From JAHDDY01 sp964549375 (GTDB lineage: Bacteria; Pseudomonadota; Alphaproteobacteria; Rhodobacterales; Rhodobacteraceae), in assembly GCA_964549375.1 (NCBI GenBank), contig CAZJWF010000025.1, positions 1 to 33,065 of the forward strand: a stretch of DNA of 33,065 bases, read 5' to 3'. Positions 7,513 to 16,046 of this stretch are shown here, piece after piece. Positions within the stretch are counted from its first letter, which is position 1. Each line of letters begins with the position of its first letter. A program made the translations under genes and the position numbers. Under the pieces are notes generated by a model. The model searched no databases. It was not told where the DNA came from and saw only the letters and a list, made by a program, of their open reading frames with translations.

Positions 7513-8589
7513 ATGACCCGCACCGTTATCGAGTCAAAAACGAAGACTGTTGTAATCGGTTTTGACGAGCCGTTCTGCGTGATTGGCGAACGCATCAATC
7601 CGACGGGTAGGAAGAAGCTGGCTGCTGAGTTAGAGCAAGGCGATTTCTCGACAGTGGAATCGGATGCGGTCGCTCAGGTTGCGGCGGGCGCCACCGTTCT
7701 CGACATTAACTCAGGGGCGGTGTTCTCAAACAAAATGGCGGAAGACCCGCGCTATGCGGACAACAACTTTGTCGAACCGCCCTTGATGCGAGAATTGGTT
7801 GCGCGGGTTCAAGGTCTTGTCGATGCGCCTTTATGCATCGATAGTTCTGTTCCCGGCGCGTTGAAAAATGGCCTTGAGGCCGCTGAAGGCCGGCCTTTGC
7901 TCAACTCAGTAACGGGCGAAGAAGAACGCCTTGAACTCGTTTTGCCGCTCGTCAAACAATATAACGTGCCGGTCGTCGCAATCTCAAACGATGATACGGG
8001 TATTTCAGAAGATCCCGATGTTCGCTTTGCCGTTGCGAAAAAGATCGTTGAGCGTGCGGCGGATCACGGTATTCCAGCGCACGATATCGTCGTGGATCCG
8101 TTGGTGATGCCGATTGGTGCGATGGGTACGGCGGGTCTTCAGGTCTTTTCACTGGTACGACGTTTGCGCGAAGAGTTGGGCGTGAACACGACATGTGGCG
8201 CATCGAATATCAGCTTTGGTTTGCCAAACCGCCACGGCATCAACAATGCGTTCCTTGCGATGGCGGCGACGGCGGGCATGACATCGGCGATTATGAATCC
8301 GATTCAGTTGCCGGTTTCGATGAAAAAGATCGATGAGAAAAAAGCCTCGCTTGCCGAAGCTGGAATTATCGTACCTGACGACATCGACCCCGAAATTTTC
8401 GTTCAGCTTTTGGGCATGGGCAGCACGAAGCCAAAGTCCGGCAAAGAAATGGAATCAATCCGCGCTGCGAACTTCCTTCTTAACAATGATCCTTCGGGTG
8501 CAGAGTGGATTAAGGCAAACAAGGTAGAGGGTCCCGCTAGGGGAGGTGGCGCGCGCGGTGGTCGTGAGCGCAAACGTCGCAGAGCTTAA
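7513..8589 (+). CDS. Methyltetrahydrofolate:corrinoid methyltransferase-like protein (DHPS/pterin-binding fold)
   Basis: A 358-residue protein with a pterin-binding TIM barrel of the dihydropteroate synthase / methyl-THF methyltransferase family. Motifs are VIGERINPTGRKKLAAE near the start, GATVLDINSGAV, LCIDSSVPGALKNGLEA, PLLNSVTGEEE, IVVDPLVMPIGA and CGASNISFGLPNR; the last carries the Asn that contacts the pterin in this family. It should transfer a methyl group between THF and a corrinoid protein. No corrinoid-binding protein or RamA-like activator is adjacent, so its partner must lie elsewhere. The end is basic (RGGGARGGRERKRRRA), an unusual tail. ATG 7513 is preferred; a TTG at 7501 in frame would add four residues. 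Confidence 0.87.
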   Translation: MTRTVIESKTKTVVIGFDEPFCVIGERINPTGRKKLAAELEQGDFSTVESDAVAQVAAGATVLDINSGAVFSNKMAEDPRYADNNFVEPPLMRELVARVQGLVDAPLCIDSSVPGALKNGLEAAEGRPLLNSVTGEEERLELVLPLVKQYNVPVVAISNDDTGISEDPDVRFAVAKKIVERAADHGIPAHDIVVDPLVMPIGAMGTAGLQVFSLVRRLREELGVNTTCGASNISFGLPNRHGINNAFLAMAATAGMTSAIMNPIQLPVSMKKIDEKKASLAEAGIIVPDDIDPEIFVQLLGMGSTKPKSGKEMESIRAANFLLNNDPSGAEWIKANKVEGPARGGGARGGRERKRRRA

Positions 8590-8785
8590 TCCAAGTTAGA
8601 ATCGCAAGCTGTTCGCGTCGTTAGACCTTTGAAAGCTATGACGAACACGGTACCGCATTCGTTGTGTGAAGCGCATATAGAGTCGCGCAACGGCTTACCT
8701 ACGTAATCTTACTGACCCCGTCTGCTGTTGACCCCTGAAATTTTTCGCACCTACGCTGGTGTTCGGACAATTCAGGGAGATGACT

Positions 8786-9754
8786 ATGCTCAAGAAAATT
8801 CTTGGTGCGGCTTGCGTGTCGGCGATGTTCGCTGGCGTCGGTGCAACGAGCGCTGTGGCTGAGACCTTTGTGACCATCGGTACAGGCGGCCAGACGGGCG
8901 TCTACTATCAGGTTGGCGGCGCGATTTGTCGTTTGGTCAACAAAGGCACCAAAGACCACGATATTAAATGCACGCACACGACTGGGGGGTCTGTTGCAAA
9001 CATCAATGGCCTTCGTAACGGCGACATCAACATGGGTGTTGCCCAGTCTGATTGGCAGTATCATGCCTATAACGGCACAGCCCCGGACAAGTTCCCGGAC
9101 GGAGAATACAAAGACCTCCGCGCGGTGTTCTCAGTTCACCCTGAGCCATTCACGGTGGTTGCTCGTGCCGACTCGGGAATCAAAACATTTGAAGACTTGA
9201 AAGGTAAGCGGGTCAATCTCGGTAATCCCGGTTCCGGTGCCCGCGCGACGTTCGAAGTCGTAATGGAAAAAATGGGATGGGAGGCTTCAGATTTCTCGCT
9301 CGCGGCTGAACTCAAATCTTCCGAACAAGCGGCAGCCCTCTGCGACGACAAGATTGACGCTATTGTGTTCACCGTGGGCCACCCATCGGGCACGATTAAA
9401 GAGGCGACGACGTCTTGCGATTCCAAGCTAATCGACGTCAACAACGACACGATCAAAAAGTTGGCGGACGATAACGACTTCTATGCGATGGCGACCATCA
9501 AAGGGGGGACGTATCGAGGTACGGATGACGACGTCGAAACGTTCGGCGTTGGTGCTACTTTTGTAACCTCCACCGACAGTTCTGATGAAGTTGTTTACGA
9601 GATGGTCAAGGCCGTTTTTGATAACTTCCGCCGGTTCAAAAAAATGCACCCTGCTTTCGCGAACCTCGAAGAAAAGAACATGATCAAGAATAATCTCTCG
9701 GCTCCGCTACATCCGGGGGCGATCAAATACTACAAAGAGCAAGGTTGGCTCTAA
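8786..9754 (+). CDS. TAXI-family TRAP transporter solute-binding protein
   Basis: Periplasmic receptor of a TAXI-type TRAP transporter. The 322-residue precursor starts MLKKILGAACVSAMFAGVGA with a Sec signal peptide, probably cut after AVA (about residue 25). The mature part opens FVTIGTGGQTGVYYQVGGAICRLVN, the hallmark of the family, followed by TTGGSVANINGLRNGDINMGVAQSD and LHPGAIKYYKEQGW at the end. ATG 8786 lies 6 bases after gggag; ATG 8780 is too close to it. A weak sigma70-like TTGACC at 8728 lies upstream. The gene is followed by a strong hairpin and then the fused permease. Ligand unknown; characterised TAXI receptors often bind small organic acids such as glutamate or 2-oxoglutarate. 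Confidence 0.93.
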   Translation: MLKKILGAACVSAMFAGVGATSAVAETFVTIGTGGQTGVYYQVGGAICRLVNKGTKDHDIKCTHTTGGSVANINGLRNGDINMGVAQSDWQYHAYNGTAPDKFPDGEYKDLRAVFSVHPEPFTVVARADSGIKTFEDLKGKRVNLGNPGSGARATFEVVMEKMGWEASDFSLAAELKSSEQAAALCDDKIDAIVFTVGHPSGTIKEATTSCDSKLIDVNNDTIKKLADDNDFYAMATIKGGTYRGTDDDVETFGVGATFVTSTDSSDEVVYEMVKAVFDNFRRFKKMHPAFANLEEKNMIKNNLSAPLHPGAIKYYKEQGWL

Positions 9755-9764
9755 GGCGACCATT

Positions 9765-9790
9765 CAAGCCCCGCTCACGAGCGGGGCTTG
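9765..9790 (+). terminator. Intercistronic hairpin after the TAXI receptor gene
   Basis: CAAGCCCCGCTC (9765-9776) and GAGCGGGGCTTG (9779-9790) are perfect complements, giving an 11-bp GC-rich stem with a CACG loop. TTCGTTC follows rather than a clean U-run. Placed 10 bases after the receptor stop and about 60 bases before the permease start, it probably acts as a partial terminator or 3' stabiliser, keeping receptor mRNA in excess over permease. Confidence 0.7.
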
Positions 9791-9848
9791 TTCGTTCAAA
9801 CCAGGCTTTGAACGCCGAGGGACTTTTTGTAGGAAGTAGGGGATCAAG

Positions 9849-12722
9849 ATGGCGGAGCAAAATCAGGCGGCAGGCCAAGCACTCAGCGATGCCGAACTGG
9901 AAGAGATGGTGGCTTCCAGCGATACAGGGGGCCGAAATCCCTCCAAACGTAGCCTCTATCTCCTCATGGCTGGTTTGGCGCTTGCGTGGTCATTGTTCCA
10001 ACTCTGGTTCGCCTCACCGATCCCTTCCATTCTATCCCAATATGAATCAACCCGTTGGATTGCCAATCTCACAGCGTTTAACTCTGGCGAAGCGCGTTCG
10101 ATCCATCTGGCATTTGCGATCCTGCTTTGCTTTTTGAGCTATCCGGCTTTCAAGGACTCGCCGCGCGGCTTCGTGCCCGTGCCGGATTGGATACTCGGTA
10201 TTCTCGGTGCGTTTTGTGCGTTCTACCTGTTCCTTTTCAGCCGCACGTATATGGGCTGGGTCTTCGGGACTACGCTCTCTGATCGTCCCGCGAATCCAAA
10301 CTGGTTCGATGTGAGCGTTGCCGTTGTCGGCATTCTTATCCTACTTGAAGCTACCAGGAGGTCTCTTGGTCCGCCTCTAGCAATCGTCGCAATGGTCTTC
10401 CTTGGTTACACGTTCCTTGGCCCATATGCTCCGGGTATCCTAGCGTGGAAGGGCGCGAGCTTTGGCGCTGTGGCCGATCACCAATGGCTTTCAACTGAAG
10501 GGGTATTTGGCATAGCCCTTGGGGTTTCGACTGATCTTGTTTTCTTATTCGTGCTGTTCGGCGCACTTCTGGAGAAAGCGGGAGCAGGAAATTACTTCAT
10601 TAAGGTTGCCTTCTCACTCATGGGGCACTTGCGCGGTGGCCCTGCAAAAGCTGCCGTGGTTGCCTCGGCAATGACAGGTCTCATTTCAGGATCGTCCATC
10701 GCGAATGTTGTCACCACCGGCACTTTTACGATCCCTATGATGCGCCGGGTTGGTTTCTCATCCGAGAAAGCGGGTGCGGTAGAGGTTGCGTCTTCGGTCA
10801 ATGGCCAGATCATGCCACCAGTCATGGGGGCCGCTGCGTTTCTAATGGTCGAGTATGTCGGCATCAGTTACTTTGAAGTCGTCAAGCACGCGTTCGTTCC
10901 GGCCGTGATTTCCTACATTGCCCTCGTTTACATCGTTCATCTCGAAGCGATGAAAGCCGATATGCAAGGTCTTCCGCGCACGGGCGAAAGCAAACCTGCG
11001 AAATGGGCGCTTATTGCGTTTCTGACAACTGCCGCAGCTTTCTTCGCGATTGCGGGTGCGATTGGTTGGGTCGTTTCAACGATCCTTTGGGTTGACGACG
11101 CTGCCACCGTCGCGGTTCTTGCGCTTGCGGTGCTGTTGGTTGTGATGCTGATACATCGCTTTATTCACGGCCGTCTCAGTCCGGATAGCCGTTGGCGCTA
11201 TGTGTCGATGGGGGCGTTAGTGCTTGGCTATGCGGTCGTGGGCGCGTTCGTTCTTTACTACGTACTGGGCGGCCTACGGGCCATCGCGGGAGATTCGACG
11301 GTCTGGGTGATCTCGGCGGGCCTTGCACTGGTCTACATTTTGCTGCTGCGCCACGGTTCCAATTATCCTGTGCTGGAACTCGATGATCCGAATGCGCCAA
11401 TTACGGCGTTGCCTGAACCGGGACCAACGATCAATGCGGGCCTCTTTTATCTTTTGCCCGTCTTGTTGTTGATCTGGTGCCTGATGGTTGAGCGCCTGTC
11501 GCCCACGTTGTCGGCTTTTTACGCAACTTTATTGATGATCTTCATCTTGCTGACCCAAAATTTCCTAAAGGCGATTTTTCGGGGGGAGAGCACGCGGGGG
11601 ACGATTGGGCTGGGCTTCAGTGAAATGATCGACGGCTTAATCACTGGTGCCCGCAATATGATCGGCATTGGTATTGCCACAGCAACCGCTGGGATCATCG
11701 TGGGGGCGGTGAGCCAGACGGGTGTTGGCGCTGTATTGGCTGCACTTGTAGAGTTTCTCAGCCAAGGCAACATCCTCGCTATCCTTGTCCTGACGGGCAT
11801 CCTGAGCCTGATACTGGGCATGGGTTTGCCAACGACGGCAAACTATATCGTGGTGTCGTCTTTGTTGGCCCCTGTCATCGTAACACTCGGACAGCAAAAC
11901 GGGTTAATCGTCCCACTCATCGCGGTTCACCTGTTCGTCTTTTATTTTGGCATCATGGCGGACGTTACGCCGCCTGTGGGTCTCGCGTCGTTTGCGGCGG
12001 CGGCAGTTTCAGGCGGTGATCCGATCAAAACAGGATTCGTCGCGTTCTTCTACAGCTTGAGAACAGCGCTGCTGCCGTTCTTGTTTATCTTCAACACAGA
12101 CCTGATCCTCTATAACGTTGGGGCGTTAGAGGCCGTTCCGATCTTCATCATCGCAACGGTGGCGATGCTAATCTTTACAGCCGGGATGCAAGGATTTTTC
12201 TTTGCCAAGAACCGTATCTGGGAGTCTTTGGCGTTGGTTGCGATTGCTTTCACGCTGTTCCGTCCCGGTTTCTGGATGGATATGGTCGTTCCGCCGTATG
12301 AGAAGTTGGCACCATCGCAACTGACGCAAGCGGTTGCGGATGCGGAGCCGGGGTCGGAAGTTCGTTTGAAGGCGGATGGCTTGGACGATGTCGGGGAACC
12401 CGTTTCCCTAACACTCATCGTCAAGGTGCCAGAGGGTGACACCGGTGAGGATCGTTTAGCGGAGTTTGGCGCGGACTTCCTCGAAGAGGACGGCAAACTC
12501 ATCGTAGATGGCGCAACGTTCGACTCGCCTGCTGAAAAGGCTGGTTTTGATTTCGATCAGGAGATCAAAGAAGTTCTGGTCCCTGCGTCACAGCCGCCAA
12601 GGTCTCTGTTCTTCATTCCCGCACTATTGCTGCTCGGGTTCATTTACTGGTTGCAAAAAGGCCGTTTGGCAAGAACGGCCTCAGCGTCGATCAACCGTGA
12701 GGAGGACGCCGCCCATGTTTAA
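9849..12722 (+). CDS. TRAP transporter permease, fused 4TM/12TM subunits, with C-terminal DUF3394-like domain
   Basis: A 957-residue inner-membrane protein fusing the small (DctQ-like) and large (DctM-like) TRAP subunits, as is usual for TAXI systems. Many hydrophobic helices span about residues 35-770. The DctM part shows GLISGSSIANVVTTGTFTIP, PPVMGAAAFLMVEY, GMGLPTTANYIV and ADVTPPVGLASFAAAAV, conserved repeats of the transport core. A soluble segment near residues 815-920 contains a PDZ-like FDSPAEKAGFDFDQEI, matching the DUF3394 extension of this subfamily, and a last membrane helix follows (SLFFIPALLLLGFIYWL). The stop overlaps the start of the universal stress protein gene by 8 bases. 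Driven by an ion gradient; substrate unknown. Confidence 0.93.
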   Translation: MAEQNQAAGQALSDAELEEMVASSDTGGRNPSKRSLYLLMAGLALAWSLFQLWFASPIPSILSQYESTRWIANLTAFNSGEARSIHLAFAILLCFLSYPAFKDSPRGFVPVPDWILGILGAFCAFYLFLFSRTYMGWVFGTTLSDRPANPNWFDVSVAVVGILILLEATRRSLGPPLAIVAMVFLGYTFLGPYAPGILAWKGASFGAVADHQWLSTEGVFGIALGVSTDLVFLFVLFGALLEKAGAGNYFIKVAFSLMGHLRGGPAKAAVVASAMTGLISGSSIANVVTTGTFTIPMMRRVGFSSEKAGAVEVASSVNGQIMPPVMGAAAFLMVEYVGISYFEVVKHAFVPAVISYIALVYIVHLEAMKADMQGLPRTGESKPAKWALIAFLTTAAAFFAIAGAIGWVVSTILWVDDAATVAVLALAVLLVVMLIHRFIHGRLSPDSRWRYVSMGALVLGYAVVGAFVLYYVLGGLRAIAGDSTVWVISAGLALVYILLLRHGSNYPVLELDDPNAPITALPEPGPTINAGLFYLLPVLLLIWCLMVERLSPTLSAFYATLLMIFILLTQNFLKAIFRGESTRGTIGLGFSEMIDGLITGARNMIGIGIATATAGIIVGAVSQTGVGAVLAALVEFLSQGNILAILVLTGILSLILGMGLPTTANYIVVSSLLAPVIVTLGQQNGLIVPLIAVHLFVFYFGIMADVTPPVGLASFAAAAVSGGDPIKTGFVAFFYSLRTALLPFLFIFNTDLILYNVGALEAVPIFIIATVAMLIFTAGMQGFFFAKNRIWESLALVAIAFTLFRPGFWMDMVVPPYEKLAPSQLTQAVADAEPGSEVRLKADGLDDVGEPVSLTLIVKVPEGDTGEDRLAEFGADFLEEDGKLIVDGATFDSPAEKAGFDFDQEIKEVLVPASQPPRSLFFIPALLLLGFIYWLQKGRLARTASASINREEDAAHV

Positions 12723-13143
12723 GTCGATCTTAGTTCCGCTTGATCTTGACGACGAGGTGGAATCGAAAAAGGTGTTCGCCTCCGCACGTGAGTTGTCCAA
12801 AAATACGGGTGCAAAGTTAAACGTATTATCCGTTGTTCCAAGTTTTTCGATGCCAATGGTGGCCTCGTTCTTCCCGGCGGATTTTGAAAAGAAGGCGCTT
12901 GCGCAAGCGTTGACGTCGCTCACAGACTTTGTTGCGAGCAATGGCGGTGATGGCTTAGTCGAAAAAAACCTGATCGGACATGGTTCGGTCTATAAGGAAA
13001 TTGTTGCAGCGGCGGAAGAGATCGGCGCAGATGTAATTGTTTTGGGTCCTGGGAGTACCGAGACTGGTGACTACTTGCTGGGACACAATTCAGCACGGGT
13101 GATGCGACACGCACATTGCTCTGTTTTGCTATTGAGAGATTAA
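12715..13143 (+). CDS. Universal stress protein UspA-family
   Basis: A 142-residue single-domain Usp beginning MFKSILVPLDLDD. The ATP-binding-type signature near the C-terminus is GADVIVLGPGSTETGDYLLGHNSARVMRHAHCSVLLLR, close to the G-2x-G-9x-G(S/T) pattern. ATG 12715 has gaggagg upstream and overlaps the permease stop by 8 bases, so it is translated as part of the TRAP operon. Usp proteins encoded with TRAP transporters (TeaD with TeaABC in Halomonas is the known case) modulate transport activity, and a similar role is the best inference here. Confidence 0.92.
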   Translation: MFKSILVPLDLDDEVESKKVFASARELSKNTGAKLNVLSVVPSFSMPMVASFFPADFEKKALAQALTSLTDFVASNGGDGLVEKNLIGHGSVYKEIVAAAEEIGADVIVLGPGSTETGDYLLGHNSARVMRHAHCSVLLLRD

Positions 13144-13165
13144 GCGCTCTGAGGAGGGCGCATAA

Positions 13166-13786
13166 ATGTCAGAACCAACTGTTTTTTTAGTCGACGACGA
13201 TCCTGCAATTCGCAAGGCTTTGCCGCGAGCGCTGGAAATGCGTGGGTATCGCGTGAATGCCTTTGCGAGTGCCAAAGAATTTTTGGATGAATATTCCTCT
13301 CATCAGGCGGGATGTTTGGTTCTCGATTTAAGTATGCCGGATATGGATGGCCTCGAATTGCAGGACCATCTCCGCAAGCGTGCGCCAGATTTACCGGTGA
13401 TCTTCATCACAGGCCACGGCAACATCCCGCAATCTGTTCAAGCCTTGCGCGCCGGGGCACTCGATTTTCTTGAAAAGCCGTTTCGCCAGGAAGCGCTGCT
13501 CGCGCGGATTGATGAAGCGTTTGCCAGCCAAAAAATTAAACTAGATAAAAAGAAAGACCCGAGCGCGCTGCGAGAAAAGGCGGCTCGCCTGACGGATCGG
13601 GAGACTGACGTTTTCAGGCTTCTCACCCGCTCTGAGACAAAGCTGACCAATAAAGAAATTGCGCGCGAGTTAAATATCAGCCACCGCACCGTTGAACACC
13701 ACCGGGCGCGGATGATGGAAAAGCTTGATGCGACCACGTTGCCGGAGTTGTTCGAAGTCTCCAAGCTTTTGTCTGACGAACTCTAA
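13166..13786 (+). CDS. FixJ/NarL-type two-component response regulator
   Basis: A 206-residue regulator. The receiver domain (1-120) has the acidic pocket D10-D11-D12, phospho-acceptor D54 in CLVLDLSMPDMDG, the T/S switch in VIFITGHG and the lysine in FLEKPF. The C-terminal LuxR/FixJ helix-turn-helix is LTDRETDVFRLL...KEIARELNISHRTVEHHRARMMEKL. ATG 13166 has ctgaggaggg upstream. It lies 22 bases after the usp gene and its stop overlaps by 4 bases the stop of the convergent histidine kinase at 13783, its evident partner. It presumably controls the TRAP operon in response to substrate. Confidence 0.93.
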   Translation: MSEPTVFLVDDDPAIRKALPRALEMRGYRVNAFASAKEFLDEYSSHQAGCLVLDLSMPDMDGLELQDHLRKRAPDLPVIFITGHGNIPQSVQALRAGALDFLEKPFRQEALLARIDEAFASQKIKLDKKKDPSALREKAARLTDRETDVFRLLTRSETKLTNKEIARELNISHRTVEHHRARMMEKLDATTLPELFEVSKLLSDEL

Positions 13787-15882
13787 GCAGTTTCAGCCTG
13801 CGCCGCGACGACCGTGTCGAGCGTGCCTGGCAAGGAAATTCTGAACCGTGCCCCGCGCTTGACCGTGGGGTCGGCGGTCAAACGGCCTTGATGCGCCTCG
13901 ATTATGGTGCGGCTGATTGACAGGCCGATACCCATGCCGTCAGGCTTGCTCGTTTCAAAGGGCTTGAAGGCACTTTCGACGGATGACAAGCCGGGACCGG
14001 TATCTTCGACGATAATCTCGGCACCGCTGCCGCGGTGGCAAGTCTTGATTGTAATGATCCGTGGATTGCTTCCCGCTGACTTAATCGCCTCAACACTGTT
14101 CCGCATTAGGTTGACCAGCACTTGCGCGATTTGAACTCGGTTTATCAGAATTTTTGGAGCGTCTTCATCGACGTTGATCGCAATATCGATGTTGTTCTTG
14201 CGCGCTTGCGGTTCAATCAGACGGACTGTCTGGACGATTAACTCCGCAAGGTTTACCTGCTCTAAATCCGTTTCGCCCTTGCGGATGAACTGCCTCAATT
14301 CACGAATGATGGCGCCCGCCCTAAACGCCTGATTCTGCAACTCCTCTAGAGATTCCGTAATCTCTTCTTTGTTGTCTGCGTCTGATTTTGCGGCGTTGAT
14401 CAACAAGTCACAATATTGCGTAATCGCTGTCAGAGGCTGATTTAATTCATGGGCGAGACTGGCCGCCATCTCCCCGGTGGTGGCGACGCGGCCGACATGT
14501 GCCAGTTCATTTTGAAGCTGTTGGCTTTGCGCTTCAGCCCTTTTTCGGTCAACGATCTCGGCGTTCAACTCGTCAACGCGTACCTCTAGTTTCTTGGCGG
14601 ACTCGGCTAATTCAGCGTGCATCTGACTGTTCTGAGACCGATACCCGTCAAGCCATAACGACATCCGGCCAAAGGCTGCCGATACGTGATTAATCTCAAC
14701 AAAATTTCCTGGCAGCGTAACAGGGTTCGCGCGTTCTTCACGCGTGATCTGGTCAGCATATTCCGATAAGGCTGTCAGGGGCGACGTAATGCGGCGGGCA
14801 ATGAACCACCCCAACAGAACCGTCAAGCAAGCGATCGAAAACGCGATGGCGATATTGAGAGTTCGCCCTTCGATAATCGATCCAAGAAAATCGGCCTCGG
14901 GGACATAGATCGCAATGGTCCAATCCAATTGTCCGACGGTGAATGGCATCAGAACGGCATCGTAAACCTCTCCGCTAACATCGACGCGCGCAAATTGATT
15001 GACCGTGAAATCGACTTCGCCGGTTTCCGACGATAGCCTGCCGACGACAGCGCGCGCGATGGGATCATCTATCTCGTGGATCTTGGCAAAGCGCAATCCG
15101 GCCTCGCCATCGTCTCGTAGTTTCTTGATTTTCGACGAATCGGGATGAGCGATCACGTCGCCGTTTCTGGTCAGGATCAGCGCCGCCCCTGAGTTGCCAA
15201 TTTCAAGGTCGGCGAGAAAGTTGGAGATCGATGCAATCTCCACATCAATCCCGACCACGCCCTCAATAGCGCCATCTGTTCCGCTGACCGGCGCGGCAAC
15301 GGTAATGCCGGGTTGTTGTGACGTGTAGAAGATATAAGGCGCAGTCCAAACTTTATCCTGCATCTTCACGGCCTTCATGTACCAAGGCCGCTCGCGCGGA
15401 TCAAAAGAGTCGTCTAAATCACTTTTGGTTGCCAGCTTTTTGAAGCGATCATCGCGGGAAATTAGTTTCGCGCCGGGCGAGTCCGACGTGATCAGCTTTG
15501 TCTGATAGCTCGTGCCAACAATGTCGGTCGAGCGGCGAACGAAGGTAAATTGTCCATTCTTATCGCCAAGATATAAGCCGCTAAAATCAGGAAAAATCCG
15601 AAGTTGTTCAAAAAAGAATCGTTCCAGCGCACCGGTGCCATCGCCGGCAATCAGGTCAGATTCCTGCACTGATTGCGAGAGCTCTACCGCAGAGTCGGCT
15701 TGTTTCAGGAAGCGTCGAGTATGCTGGATCGTATCATCGCCAATGGACCGCATCAGGCGCTCAGCCTGCCTGAGAACCGCCGTTTCCGAGGTAACAAAAG
15801 ACGAGGAGATAATGATCCCAGCGGCAATAAGCTGCAATCCGACCAGAGCCGCCAAAATTGTGGTTTTGATCGACAGAACCAT
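13783..15882 (-). CDS. Membrane sensor histidine kinase with extracytoplasmic Cache domain
   Basis: A 699-residue kinase. Transmembrane helix 1 is TILAALVGLQLIAAGIII near the start; a periplasmic dCache-type sensor follows (about 35-335; DPRERPWYMKAV and GVVGIDVEIASISNFL are typical); transmembrane helix 2 is NIAIAFSIACLTVLLGWF; then a HAMP-like linker and a coiled coil (about 420-455). The H-box is EMAASLAHELNQPLTAI with phospho-acceptor H478, the N-box NLMRNSVEAI at about N595, the G1 box EDTGPGLS near 627 and G2 GMGIGLSIS near 648. The kinase core resembles FixL/DctB. ATG 15882 is preferred over TTG 15897. Its convergent layout with the response regulator indicates a cognate pair; dCache sensors commonly bind carboxylates or amino acids. 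Confidence 0.92.
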   Translation of the reverse strand: MVLSIKTTILAALVGLQLIAAGIIISSSFVTSETAVLRQAERLMRSIGDDTIQHTRRFLKQADSAVELSQSVQESDLIAGDGTGALERFFFEQLRIFPDFSGLYLGDKNGQFTFVRRSTDIVGTSYQTKLITSDSPGAKLISRDDRFKKLATKSDLDDSFDPRERPWYMKAVKMQDKVWTAPYIFYTSQQPGITVAAPVSGTDGAIEGVVGIDVEIASISNFLADLEIGNSGAALILTRNGDVIAHPDSSKIKKLRDDGEAGLRFAKIHEIDDPIARAVVGRLSSETGEVDFTVNQFARVDVSGEVYDAVLMPFTVGQLDWTIAIYVPEADFLGSIIEGRTLNIAIAFSIACLTVLLGWFIARRITSPLTALSEYADQITREERANPVTLPGNFVEINHVSAAFGRMSLWLDGYRSQNSQMHAELAESAKKLEVRVDELNAEIVDRKRAEAQSQQLQNELAHVGRVATTGEMAASLAHELNQPLTAITQYCDLLINAAKSDADNKEEITESLEELQNQAFRAGAIIRELRQFIRKGETDLEQVNLAELIVQTVRLIEPQARKNNIDIAINVDEDAPKILINRVQIAQVLVNLMRNSVEAIKSAGSNPRIITIKTCHRGSGAEIIVEDTGPGLSSVESAFKPFETSKPDGMGIGLSISRTIIEAHQGRLTADPTVKRGARFRISLPGTLDTVVAAQAETA

Positions 15883-16006
15883 GTGTGCGAATCTCAATTT
15901 TAATCGGAACCAAAGTTACCGCAATTCTTCTTACGTGTTACAAAATCTGACGTAAACTTGCGAGGTGCAAGCCTTTAAAATTCGCGGGTATCTTCTCGGC
16001 TCGCTG

Positions 16007-16039
16007 CATTCGATTGAACGATCAAGGATACATCGAATG
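16007..16039 (-). terminator. Inverted repeat just past the thiolase stop
   Basis: CATTCGAT (16007-16014) and ATCGAATG (16032-16039) are perfect complements around a 17-base loop that itself holds a small TTGA/TCAA dyad. It lies 7 bases downstream of the thiolase stop. No U-run follows, so a Rho-independent role is uncertain. Confidence 0.4.
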
Positions 16040-16046
16040 TTCTTGC

